DNA of 37,860 bases. It comes from Protostelium mycophagum (lineage: Eukaryota; Evosea; Variosea; Protosteliida; Protosteliaceae). The stretch's first letter is position 1, and each line of letters opens with the position of its first letter. Location of the stretch: positions 1 to 37,860 of the forward strand of contig KV921074.1 in NCBI GenBank assembly GCA_002081555.1, written 5' to 3'. Shown here in pieces: positions 1-9,537 of this stretch. The notes below the pieces were generated by a model, which saw only the letters and a list, made by a program, of their open reading frames with translations, did not search any database and was not told where the DNA came from. The translations under genes and the position numbers were made by a program.

Positions 1-119
1 CGAGGCCAGTACTAAGGTGGGAGACCACTTGGGAAGCCCTCGTGACGAACTCTTTTGCCATTTGTGCAATTCTTTTTATTATAAAACGTTTTTATCCGAA
101 GGAATTTGTTGTCTTTGAA

Positions 120-442
120 TGAAGAAAAGGATTTACTGAGATCTCCAGCCGTATCAGCTTTGGGCTAACTTCAAAGCCTCGCGTTAGCGATAACGGAATC
201 ATCGTTTTGGTTGTAGCTGGAGGAATCGTCTGCAACGAGTTGCGTGAGTTCCAAGAGATTGCCGCCAAAGACACACAGCAACGGAACCATCGTTTTGGTT
301 GTAGCTGGAGGAATCGTCTGCAACGAGTTGCGTGAGTTCCAAGAGATTGCCGCCAAAGACACACAGCACAAGTGGATTGTGGTGACCACAGGAGTGACAA
401 ACCCAAGAAAGATATTCAAACAAGTCCATAAACAATTCGTGT
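120..442 (+). pseudogene. Sec1/Munc18-like (SM) protein C-terminal fragment, broken by an 88-bp tandem duplication
   Basis: The open reading ends at a TGA near 444 with a segment reading IVLVVAGGIVCNELREFQEI followed by a WIVVTTGVTNPRKIFKQV stretch. A hydrophobic strand ending GG, then an E-L-x-x-F-Q-E helix, then a strand followed by N-P-x-x-F/I-x-x-Q is the pattern at the C-terminal end of SM proteins, the Sly1/SCFD1 type in particular, which chaperone SNARE assembly in membrane fusion. The same strand and helix are encoded twice, at 193-280 and 281-368, with one base different (aat versus aac). The unit is 88 bp, so the copies lie in different frames and cannot both be read. Upstream of the first copy the frame closes at a TGA at 120. 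No complete SM gene fits in the window. It could be the 3' end of a gene starting before base 1 with a recent duplication, an assembly artefact, or a relic. The family call is tentative. Confidence 0.4.
193..368. repeat. 88-bp direct tandem duplication
   Basis: Bases 193-280 and 281-368 are head-to-tail copies differing at a single position (ggaatcatcg versus ggaaccatcg). The unit length is not a multiple of three, so it shifts the reading frame of the SM-like coding segment it lies in. Confidence 0.95.
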
Positions 443-763
443 GATGATCTTGCGTGATCAGCTCTCGTCCCAGGATATTTAGCCATTAGGACTGCTTGGG
501 AGGCGCGGGGCAAGCGTTTTCATGACCATCTTATATCGTGATGCCATCTATATCTCCTTTTGTATACCATCTCCGCTGGGATACAACTCTGTGTATCTTG
601 GAAATGTGTAGTCCGCGGGCTTTACTTCAATTTTTTCCCAGGGATTGTCCGAAATTCCCGCCAGCTATCCTTTTAACCCCGCATCATTCACCGTTTACTT
701 ACTTGTCCAGAAACTTGGGTTCTGTCTCACAAGAAATACCTCAACACCACCAAAAACTTTTGT
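443..763. other. Gap between convergent coding regions, no gene seen
   Basis: This stretch of about 320 bases lies between the 3' ends of the SM-like fragment (+) and the methyltransferase (-). The only plus ORF, 538-780, has no recognisable composition and overlaps the methyltransferase stop. I see no RNA gene or repeat. Confidence 0.5.
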
Positions 764-1728
764 CTATTTATGAGCAGTGACACTCCATGCAACCATTTCG
801 TTGGAGGTCTTTTCTTCTCTCATTCTCTTTAATTCCTCTCTCAAGTAATTGTTAAACTTCTCCATCTGTTCATCATTCCAACCTTGCTTTTTCGCTCCGT
901 TCTGGTATATTTGGATATATAACTCGATAAGTTGGTCTGAAAAATGATCGATCTGAAAGGCGACACTGACCAACTTGGCGTCGACATCAATAAAACCGAT
1001 TTCTTGCAGCTGTTTAGGATCAGCGACCAGTACCATTTTTGATGCGTACCTTCTGAACAGCGTAATTTGTCTCGCGCCAAGCACCAGCATTCTCAGATCC
1101 GATCAGTACAAACCAGTCCCTCGCTTTCCCGTCGACAAAAACTCCAGCCTGTACAATTCAGAGGGCGAGGTTGTATATTTGTTATCACATTGTTACCGAG
1201 CTGTCCAGCCATATTACTGTGCCACAAGGTCATACCGTAGTATCCCCCTACTTTCAGCGTTCTGAAGACCTCTTTAACTGCTAATTCAGGCTGAGGCATG
1301 GATTGAAGGGCAAAGTTTTGAAAGACATGGGTGAAATGTTCGTTGGGAAATTTCAAATCCTATTGTACATCAAAAGAATTCTTTGTAATTCACAACAAGC
1401 TACCTGAGAGTCCATCACTTGTGATGTCACATTTCTCCAGCCGTATTGATGTGTTTTCCCCTTTACGATATCGATCATCGCCGGCGTGATGTCTGTAGCC
1501 TCGATGTGAGCTGTCACTCCCCGCTGTTGGAGAACGTCTGTCATTGCCCCTGTACCGCAAGCGTTGTCGTGGATGATGGCGTCTTCTCCGATCTGACGGT
1601 GTTAGATCGCCAATGAAGGGGCACACCTGTTCAGGCAGTGTATGAGCCCCGAGTACACTGTGGTAGCCTTTGGTCATGTATTCGTAGTTCTGGGATCTCT
1701 TTTGCCAATCTTCAGCAGTGACATTCAT
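764..1728 (-). CDS. Class I SAM-dependent methyltransferase, 5 or more exons
   Basis: The start at 1728 opens MNVTAEDWQKRSQNYEYM. A 34-nt intron (1593-1626) joins in phase 0 to IGEDAIIHDNACGTGAMTDV, which carries motif I (D-N-A-C-G-T-G) of the Rossmann fold binding S-adenosylmethionine. The acidic residue of motif II is in HIEATDITPAMIDI. A second phase-0 intron (1360-1403) precedes DLKFPNEHFTHVFQNFAL, the FD-x-V/motif IV region, followed by the typical EVFRTLKVGGYYGMTLWHS strand (motif V/VI). A third intron begins near 1181. The last exon (ends 764) reads through VADPKQLQEIGFIDVDAKLV to a lysine/glutamate-rich C terminus, as in small-molecule methyltransferases of the UbiE/MenG-like superfamily. 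Between about 1050 and 1110 the frame of the fourth exon (WFVLIGSENAG) does not meet that of the fifth (LFRRYASKMVLV) with any GT-AG intron I could find, so either an intron is unusual or there is a one-base indel. The substrate cannot be inferred. Length is about 270 residues. Confidence 0.8.
1593..1626 (-). other. 34-nt spliceosomal intron in the methyltransferase gene
   Basis: On the minus strand it begins GTGTGCC and ends CCGTCAG. Removing it joins LPEQ to IGEDAI in phase 0 and restores motif I of the methyltransferase, which is strong frame-based support for such a short intron. Confidence 0.8.
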
Positions 1729-1828
1729 CGCTTTTGTTTAAAAATGGGATTCACCACCACACAAAAGTTTCGGAACTTCGGAACTTCAGAAATCCCGACG
1801 ATCTACAACGCATTTTTTTCTCGTGAAT

Positions 1829-4800
1829 TTATTTATCGTTCAAGTCTACAGTGATGCCTTCTGATGCTAAATCTCCCACCATCATCTCTTGTGTGTGGAC
1901 ATCTACCGGTGGTATCTCAGCCTCTATAACTTACATCAATCACTTCGCAGAAACAGTTGTGTCTACCTGGCTCAGTTTGTGGAGGAGGTTCGATAGGTGG
2001 TGGCACAATCTGTTTTGATACCTCTTCAGTTGCCCCTTCTACTGTTGTTTTTCAGTGAAATTTCGTCGAGATTTCGTGAGACTCACCTTTGGGCTTCGCG
2101 GGCCGCTTCGGGATCTCTTCATTCTCAACTGCCCTCAGCAGATCCATCAGGTGATTGTGTTCATCATCTTGTGAACTTCCTGATCTCATCAATGTCTATA
2201 TTCTCTAGAATACAGAAGGTAAAATCCCGTGACAAGAGAGTTTATATTCTGGAATTTGAAAAGAGTTGGCATCATCATGATCACATACCTGCCCTTCTAT
2301 ACTGGTTTTTTCTTGCGGCTTTGGCGACAGGGTCCTGTATCTGTCTTGATTTTGTGTATAAACTGAAGGGCTCAGACAATGTTGCTGCTGAAGGAGTGTT
2401 GTCATGTGGCTGATGAAGTAACATCAACAGATGGAATTTCTGTTTTGCAACGGACCTATGTGGATTATTTTTAGTTCTTCACGGTGTAGATGTACTGTGA
2501 TTACGTACGAGTTTTCGAAGCGGGGTTGTTTGAGCATGGATGCGTAAGTTGGAAATTTAACAGAAAGAGCGATGGAGCTGGACTCCATCAAGGAGGAGCC
2601 TAATCTAATGCAGAAGGGGGTTAAATCGGACACGTCCTCCACTCTATCTTTGGTAAATTTTTTTAAAAATTTTTTGAAACTTCTTCGATATTTTTTGAAA
2701 CTTTTTCAATACTCTTCTGATACTTTTCCAATACTTTTTTAATACTTTTTCAATACTTTTCCAGTACTTTTCCAATACTTCTTCAATACTTTTTCTGTAC
2801 TTTTCTTGTACTTTTTCTGTACTTTTTTTGATATTTTTTCGATTTCCACAAGTTATAAAAACCTTCACAAGTGTACTAGAATCCATGGATGTACTTACGT
2901 CAAGGGGGTGTTGTGAAGACGCTCCGGTACGTCCATTGTGCTCACTAAAAATGTCGACATGACACACCCGGTGACATCCTGAACATTTCAACCCTTCAAC
3001 TTGGCGTTTACAACGAGACAAAGAATGATCTATTTTTAACCTCTGCGGGTATGGTAACTTGTGGCTGGGCCCTCTTTCTACCGGTGGGAGGGGGTATCAT
3101 TCCTTGAACTCTCCTGTTCCATACCTATTTACGTAAGATGAACCTTTCTACAACGAGAATATTACAAAATATTTTTTTTCCAGATTAAACTTGAGGAAAT
3201 GGGTATCCATCTACAACTAGACTCACTTGACCGGGGGAGATGGAGTCGACTCTTAATTGTGGTAAAGGTGCCCCTGTCGGCCTCATAAACTTATCCTCAC
3301 TTTTGGCGATTTCCATTCTCATATCATTAGATGTCGCATCCGCTGTGGAATTTCATCAGAATCTTTCAATATATTCTCTAAATAAAAAATGAAATTGAAA
3401 AAAGGATAATTCTACCTAAAATGGTATTTTCGTGCTCGAATAATTCGTCACCATTCGTCATATCATTCACTTGTCCAGCAGCGTCCTCTGTTTCTGACGC
3501 CTCCTCTGTAATCTACAACCCGTCATGAAAATTCGGCGAAATTTCGTTGAGATTTCACGTACTCTGTCATCCGTTGTGAGCAGATCTTGCAATTGTGCGA
3601 TGGCTTGTGTAATTGCATTTCGTCTTTGTGAGTCAGTGTATTCCACACATTGTGTCAGGTTGTAGATCCAGTCTGCGGGTGGTAGGAGGGAGGGTTTCGC
3701 CGCTGAAATTTCGATGAAAATTCGTTCGGTTAGGTGATTGAAATTTCGGTGGAAATTCACCTGTTGTGAAGGCGGCATCTGAGGACAATATTTCCATGCG
3801 GGAGGGGTCATCAAAAGTTGCATTCAATGTTTCCTCTAGCCCTATTATTATTATTTTTCCATTTAAATTATTTTTATTTTGTGAATTAATGTACAAGCAG
3901 CAAGAAAATCTGACACATAATATTTTGTATCGAAAAATTCGCAGAAAGCCCATTTTGTTGCAGCAAAGCCGCATCTTGTTGTGATGAATCATGATTTCAT
4001 GATCATGATCATGACATGACAAACTATAAATAGGTACCTATAGGGGGAGAATATAGTTTTATGGATATAGCTCCTTGTGGCTGCGGGATGACCACTCTTG
4101 TTCCATTATCAATGGCCTTGTATGTTCTAATTCCGTCTACAACCAGTCAGAACATTTTAGCGATTGTGGTAAAAAAGAAATATTCATTTTTATTTCGATT
4201 TTTCCGCAAAGATGGATTTTTTAATTCTTACGCGCATATTTTCATTCAAATATATTCTAACGCAGTACATTGAGTCAGAATCCGCAAGTGTAAAATTGTA
4301 CATCGTAAAAAATCGCAAAAAAATGACAAATACCTGTGAAGTTAGGGAGAGAAGTGCCGTGTGCCTGAAACACAAAACTATTCGGGTCAAAACTGAATCC
4401 ACTGACGGAAAACCCGCCATCTACAACTGTCAGAATATGACGTGTGATGACGTCATACCTGTGACAGACTCGTTTGTTTTGGGCTTGTAGTCCACCCAAT
4501 TACAATAGGGACACTTGACCTTGTCACCGCTTGGCTCTACAACACGTCAAAAAATATTCAATTAAAAAATTATTATTCCATGTCGTTTACAACAAAATTC
4601 CCAATCGTGACACGTCACGGAAACTACCGAAAGAGGGTTGTCGCAGTCAGAAAAAAAGCGAAGGATCTAGAGATATTACCAGCCAGCTGTTCGACCCTTC
4701 CCACCGACCAGTGTCTGAAACTCTCATCAGGGGGATAATTGTACCCCTGCTTTTTTTCTGAATAAAATCCGAATTCCGGGGATTTATAAGCTTCTCCGTT

Positions 4801-5611
4801 CACCATAGCAACGATGCTGTACATCCTCTCCTGCTTTGATTTTATGCCCCTTCCGAGGCGGGAAAAATTTCTAAGAATAAATCCGTCAGGGTGTACAGTG
4901 ACCTGTGATGACGTCATAATCCCCTCGTATACATCACGCGCTTAAACAAAAAATAAAATTTTAAATTAAATTCAAGTTGTAATATCTATCTACAATCGCA
5001 TCTACAAACCTCTTTGCAGATCTCCATCTGTCCATTCACACAAACAAAATGCATACATCTTATTTCTTCTGTGGTAACCGCCTTCGGTTTGACGTGCAAA
5101 GTCACGTGACCATTAGAACGGTAAAATCCAATAGATTCGTCACTCTCTATCTCTTCTCCTTCTGATGGCACCTGTCAAAATCTCAATGAAAGTTCACGGC
5201 TTTTTGGTGGAATTTTTGTTGTAAATAAAAAGCCAAATAAATTCACAAAGAATAGGATTATGGCCTCACTTTTCTGACGATCTGTGTCTCTCCAGTGACA
5301 AATTGGAATTTTTCTGCAGGAGGGTTGGCTTCAGGTATGAACTTGTAGAAGTTGGTCTGAGGTCCAAACACTTGTGATGGTTCTCCTGCATGACGTCAAT
5401 CCATGTATTAATCAAATTACATCATCCACTGGTTCTTCTTGGTTGAAGCAATACGACGTGCGTTTTTCTAGACGAGGCAAAAGAGGATTTATATGGTACT
5501 GGATTGATTCGAAACAATTTTTTAATTACCTCTTGGGGGGAGATTATCGTCCTCTGATCTGGGTACCTTCTTTTTTGTCTTTATGTCTGGGCTCTCTGCT
5601 GCTCTCTTCAT
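1829..5611 (-). CDS. Unrecognised multi-exon protein with N-terminal basic motif and Cys pairs, about 670 aa, about 18 exons
   Basis: I do not recognise the family. The start at 5611 opens MKRAAESPDIKTKKKVPR, a likely nuclear localisation signal. Successive exons join in matching phases. Exon 2 (about 5265-5390) reads EPSQVFGPQTNFYKFIPEAN. Exon 3 (about 5010-5172) has GFYRSNGHVTLHVKPKAV and CMHFVCVNG. Exon 4 (about 4684-4905) has HPDGFILRNFSRLGRG and GEAYKSPEFGFYSEKK. Exon 5 (about 4441-4535) has a CPYCNW knuckle. Further exons run to 3860, including a join across 4024 giving SPPIGLEETLNATFDD. Exon 9 (about 3560-3700) has WIYNLTQCVEYTDSQRRNAI. A probable 15-nt microexon (KGSSY) lies near 3135. 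An exon with CSGCHRVCHVD lies at 2877-3020, and the last exons are acidic and proline-rich, ending GITVDLNDK. Exons 3-4 read like a beta-sandwich (alternating strands, 'HPDG', 'YSIVAMVNGE'), so a DNA-binding immunoglobulin-like fold is possible but is only a guess. The Cys pairs suggest zinc binding. The shorter reading with a stop at 4024 is less likely. Confidence 0.6.
2648..2876 (-). repeat. Intronic short tandem repeat array that is also open in one frame
   Basis: On the plus strand this is a run of 10-12-base units of the type ATACTTTTTCA / GTACTTTTCCA from about 2650 to 2860. In the gene model above it is a 229-nt intron: minus-strand donor GTACAC at 2876, acceptor ending AAAG at 2648, joining DSN to RVEDVSDL. 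On the minus strand the repeat is also open and encodes 11-residue repeats of the form KYWKSIEKVLK, which would make a lysine-rich coiled coil ending in a stop at 2644. Which reading is used cannot be decided from sequence alone. Confidence 0.7.
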
Positions 5612-5649
5612 TTTGTCTCCCTATGAAGCTAGGAAGTGACTGAGAATCA

Positions 5650-5990
5650 TCAGAAAGTGATGATGGAGGTGCCGCTAAGATCGACAGAGTTCAAATTGAT
5701 GCAAGGATCTGGGAAACAAAAGATGTCTTTGATGGCTCAAAGTTCTGAAACGGCACATGATATGGGACCGAGCAGACATCTTTGAGAAAGGTAATGAGAA
5801 AGCGCCCAAAAACACCGTCCGTTTAAAGTTCTCCCCAAACAACAACAAAGATTGAGACGATCTGATCATTTTCACCAATGAGGTAAAGAACTCACCAGTC
5901 AATATCGAGGTGATCTAGGAGAACGATTCGGTTGATGCAGCAAGTGTCCTCTTAAGATGGTCCGAGTCTGCCTTCGAGTCGAGTTCAGAA
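5650..5990 (+). pseudogene. Decayed coding stretch with frameshift and stops, unknown family
   Basis: Reading in one frame gives GAAKIDRVQIDARIWETKDV and then a stop. One base over, the reading continues as LKRHMIWDRADIFEKGNEKA and NTVRLKFSPNNNKD, then TGA, then DDLIIFTNEVKNSPVNIEVI, then TAG, then a serine/glutamate-rich end. The two halves resemble each other (A-R-I-W-E-T-K-D-V-F and M-I-W-D-R-A-D-I-F), as if from a repeated domain. Composition is coding-like, but no GT-AG introns remove the stops, so I read it as a relic. It is not assigned to a family. Confidence 0.35.
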
Positions 5991-6333
5991 GAGTGAAACG
6001 GTTTTTTTGTCGACAAAAAAATCGAATATGTCGACTATAGAGGGAGGATGAGGCCACTGGAATCGACAAGCTACATGGTGTTTATTTTTCTCATCAAGAT
6101 GGTCTTCTCTGTTTCATAAAATGCAGAGGGAGATGATGAGGTTCCGACCACTCCTTTATAAAAACTATGGAGAGCGCCAGAGAGGCATTTTTGATAGTGG
6201 GAGAACCGCGGAGATCCCGAATTTTCCATCGGGATTCTTCGTTCCGATGGGCCGGAGCTCCGTGATCCAACTGCACTGGTGAACAAGAGTCAAGCGTTAT
6301 CGCTATCATCCAAAGAACCGAACTACAGCAGTT
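5991..6333. other. Gap upstream of the MFS 3' end, no gene seen
   Basis: Small minus-strand ORFs at 6071-6309 have no recognisable content. Two nearby GTCGAC sites and a short inverted T/A stretch (tttttttgtcgacaaaaaaa) lie near 6003-6025. It may contain the 3' UTR of the transporter. Confidence 0.4.
6003..6022. repeat. Short inverted repeat centred on GTCGAC
   Basis: The sequence tttttttgtcgacaaaaaaa is a near-perfect palindrome, and a second GTCGAC site follows shortly after. It sits in a non-coding gap between the decayed coding stretch and the transporter. A terminator or 3' processing role is possible but unsupported. Confidence 0.6.
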
Positions 6334-8707
6334 TTATTCTTGCTGTGGGGGAGGCGCAACCACTGAAGGTTTCTCTTCTGCGCTTTCTTTTGCAAACTTT
6401 GACGCGGCTCGAATTTTTGGGCCAAATTTGATCAGTACAAACGGGACAATAGATAGGACTAATGCGATGAAACCCAAGAGACTTGATGCCCACTGAAATC
6501 CGAGGTTACGGTACACTACGCCGGTCATTCAAATCCACGATTTTGGCGGGAAACTCACTTGGGGTTGTAAATAGGGGGAAAGAACAGGCCAGAAGATTTC
6601 TCACGAAAGAGAGTGCCGCTAACGCTGAAGCAGCATATCTCTTGTATCTGATGACGTGTCATGACCGTCATCGACCAAAGATCATAGAAATTGTCAATGT
6701 ATCACACTATTTTCACCAAAGTATTTTGTGATTGCATACACTTTTACAGCATTGAAAAAAAGAAATAAAAACTCACGAGTCTGCAAGATAATTGAATGTG
6801 GCGAGATAAATCTGAAACATTCCAACAGTGAACACCGCCGATGCGATGATTGGAACGATAAAGTGAACAGAAGGAGTGGAAGTCCAACCGAACCAAAAGA
6901 GCCCACCGGTGAAGAGGATCGTACCCACGCACCTGGGTCATCAGCCGATACGAATGGTCAGAAAAGATGTGTACGTACGAGCTGTACAGACGGGCCTCAG
7001 GAACGGGCACTCCATTGTTTTTCTTCTTTGCGTGGAGATAAGCTTTGTCTTGAAGTGGATTCAGAAGAGCTCCCGCAGCCCCACCCACGAGTAGCCTGAG
7101 ACGGGTCTGTCACTTTATTGTACAAAACCATATGAAGCTCAGAGATATTCATCAAAAAAGCTCACTCAGTTGCAGACATGCAGAGTCTCACTTGCTCATT
7201 TATATTTTTTGAAGCCGAATAGAAGATATGAATAGAAAGTGTTGAAAATTTTGTTACCCTGAAAATCCAAGACCGGCTTGCCACAGATTAAAACCGTGAT
7301 TGGTAGATAGCGTGAGGGGGATGCTCTCTAGGCATCTACAACGAGTCAGATCATAAATCGTCAGAAAATCTTCTTTTACCGCAACTTTTTCAAACTTAAC
7401 TACTCATGTTTATAAATTGCTATTTTTAGAACAGATAAGTATGACATGTGTCTTGTGGCTACAAAACTCACACGTAAAGTAGGGCCCACACAAAACTCAG
7501 CCAGATGGTGAAGCAAATCACAATGGGCTCCTTCGTCAGAAAGTCTGAACAGTCAGGGAAATCCACATGAAATTTCCCGGAATTCCGGTTTCACTTACGT
7601 ACAGGGCGTGTGAGGGAGGTTTTTATCAACACCGGAATGCTCTTGCGCTCATCATCTGCAGGAGCTCTGATGTTTTTATTTCCTGTAGATTTGCGCAAGG
7701 ACGCAGCCCTCCTCGCTAGAATTACTGAACCTGTCGACCTCTTAAAATTCTGGAAATTTCAAAGAATTTACCTCTGGACTCCCGGAGGAAAATGAAAAGG
7801 AGGATGAGATTTGTGAAGCACACAATAATCTTTCAAGAAATTAGAATAAATCGAAATATAAACAATAAAAATAAACCTGAAAATAAAAATTCCATCTCCA
7901 CTCTAAAAAATAAACGAAAAATCCTGAGATAATCGGACCGAGGGCCGTGCCGCAGAATGCTGCTGCGGTGTAGATCGACATATACGCCCCTCTGTCATCT
8001 GCATGCCACATGTCAGCAAGCGTGCCCCCCACCTATGACGTCATCAATCAGGACAAGATATATGGTTACCATGGTTGCGGCGGTGGAGCCTGCGCATCCT
8101 TGAATAAATCTGGAAATTAAAATCGTCTCTATATTTCTGGCCACCGCGATTGGAATGTTGAACACTATAAACATCAGGGGAAGCTTGTTAGACTGTTTCT
8201 CACCACTAAAAATAAAAAAAGAGATGAAATATATGGGTGAGCGTCCGTAAACCTCCGAAAGAGGTGCCAAAATCAACGGTGCAAAAGCGAAGCCCACGAC
8301 AAAACTGAGAGCGTCACTTGGGTGACATCGAAATGAGTGTACATACAGTGTGAGGCCGAGCACTGCCACTGTCTCTGAAACATTGAATTCTTGGACTAAG
8401 CTGCTCTCTGTCACCGCATAACTCGAACTGTTGGAGGACCTGACAAGTGTCATTATGTTGATCAAGACATGGACCAAGACTGGCTTCATTTATGAATGTA
8501 AAATGCCACTCACACCACCAGGGTCATTCCAATGCTAATGAAAGAGATGAGCCGCTTCTTTGCTACTGTCCATTCGAATGGATTCTCTGGATCACCCGGA
8601 GGGAATGCGATATACACAACATCCTGTGAGGATGTCCCATCATTCGGCAGAGGTTCTCTTAGACCACCTTCTAAACGTTCTAACTCTCTCGGATCACCTT
8701 TTTCCAA
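6334..8707 (-). CDS. Major facilitator superfamily transporter, DHA1 (drug:H+ antiporter/TPO-FLR type), about 11 exons
   Basis: The start at 8707 opens MEKGDPRELERLEGG, and the soluble N terminus has FPPGDPENPFEWTVAKKR, the D-P-x-N-P-x-x-W signature of fungal-type DHA1 transporters. TM1 is followed by YAVTESSLVQEF and TLYFVVGFAFAPLILAPLSE-VYGRSPIY, which holds the loop 2-3 motif A. The next exons give GGTLADMWHADDRGAYMSIY (the motif after TM4-5) and GPIISGFFVYFLEWRWNFYF. The central loop reads ESRGSVILARRAASLRKSTG, then SIPVLIKTSLTRPV, HFLTKEPIVICF, PVPEARLYSS, GLFWFGWTS and YKRYAASALAALSFVRNLLA. It ends MYRNLGFQWASSLLGFIALV with an acidic, proline-rich tail. All joins checked agree in phase with short GT-AG introns, including one where ATG is split A|TG (acceptor GGCGTAG near 6525). 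It is probably a plasma or vacuolar membrane exporter of small organics or polyamines. The substrate is unknown. Length is about 520 residues, typical for the family. Confidence 0.9.
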
Positions 8708-9537
8708 GTCGTGATTTGAAGAAGTTAATGGCTAATGTTGTCAGAATTTCGAAGCGGTGCAGTTGTTGAGACCTCTAACGGATATATTTCATCCTTCATC
8801 AAGGACAGCCTCGATAAGGAGGGTTGTACGTGTTTTTCGGCTGGAAAATTTCACTATTTTCCTATCTTCCTAATCTCCGATCATCAACAACGCGCAATCA
8901 TCATGAAATATAATTAATATATAATAACTTTGAAACTTTGTAGAGCCCTTGTCAAAGAATATAATGTGATCATGTTGACTCGTTCCTAAGGCAACAAAAA
9001 CAACTAATTTTTTTGGTACTTCTTTGTGCCCATGCCGTTGAATCTTACTCACAATGATGTACAGATAAAAATCAATCATTTATGCACAATAATCTTTGGA
9101 CTCACTTGTTCACCCATGTCCTTTCGGCGGTCATTTGATGGACAAAAGGAGAGATCATCACCTCCGGATTTCGGTCAGTAATGCCTTACTTGAATCTCAA
9201 TCGTACGATGGTCGTATATCAAACGATCTTGCGCTTAAGCAACCTCAGAAAACTTTCTATAAATAAACATGGATTCTCCGATTCGAAATTTTGTTCACTT
9301 CTCATGTAAATACCACAAGTCTAATCATCAGGTGTTCGCCAGGACATAAATTCGAAGCTTGATTATGCATTCAGAAAATGGTGTCAATAATGACCTGCTC
9401 CTCTAAAAGCAGTCGGAAGAACGTATCTACGTGGCTTGTTGAGAGGCCTTTAACGTGACACTGCGCACTTTCGCGTGAATATTTACACCGTAAGCGGTGT
9501 TAAGTTGCGGAAAGGCTCAGTTTTCCAACCGGATGCG
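8708..9537. promoter_or_regulatory. Divergent intergenic region between the MFS gene and the RasGAP-like gene
   Basis: About 830 bases separate two genes transcribed away from each other, so both promoters should lie here. It is AT-rich near 8900-8960 and 9240-9310. The ORFs at 8735-8917 and 8870-9079 look random. I recognise no specific factor site. Confidence 0.45.

Noticed and set aside
1997-2413. Plus-strand ORF of 138 codons with hydrophobic stretches
   Set aside because: It is antisense to the phase-consistent last exons of the 1829-5611 gene. The hydrophobic segment is the complement of polar codons.
4024-4026. Stop codon ending the 5' half of the unrecognised gene at 4024
   Set aside because: Splicing at CCTATAG|GTACCTATTTATAG to AATAG|GGCTAGAGG keeps the frame and continues through consistent exons, so a single longer gene is preferred, though the shorter form is not excluded.
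6728-7099. Plus-strand ORF of 123 codons
   Set aside because: It lies antisense to well-supported MFS exons and has no motif, so it is a shadow.
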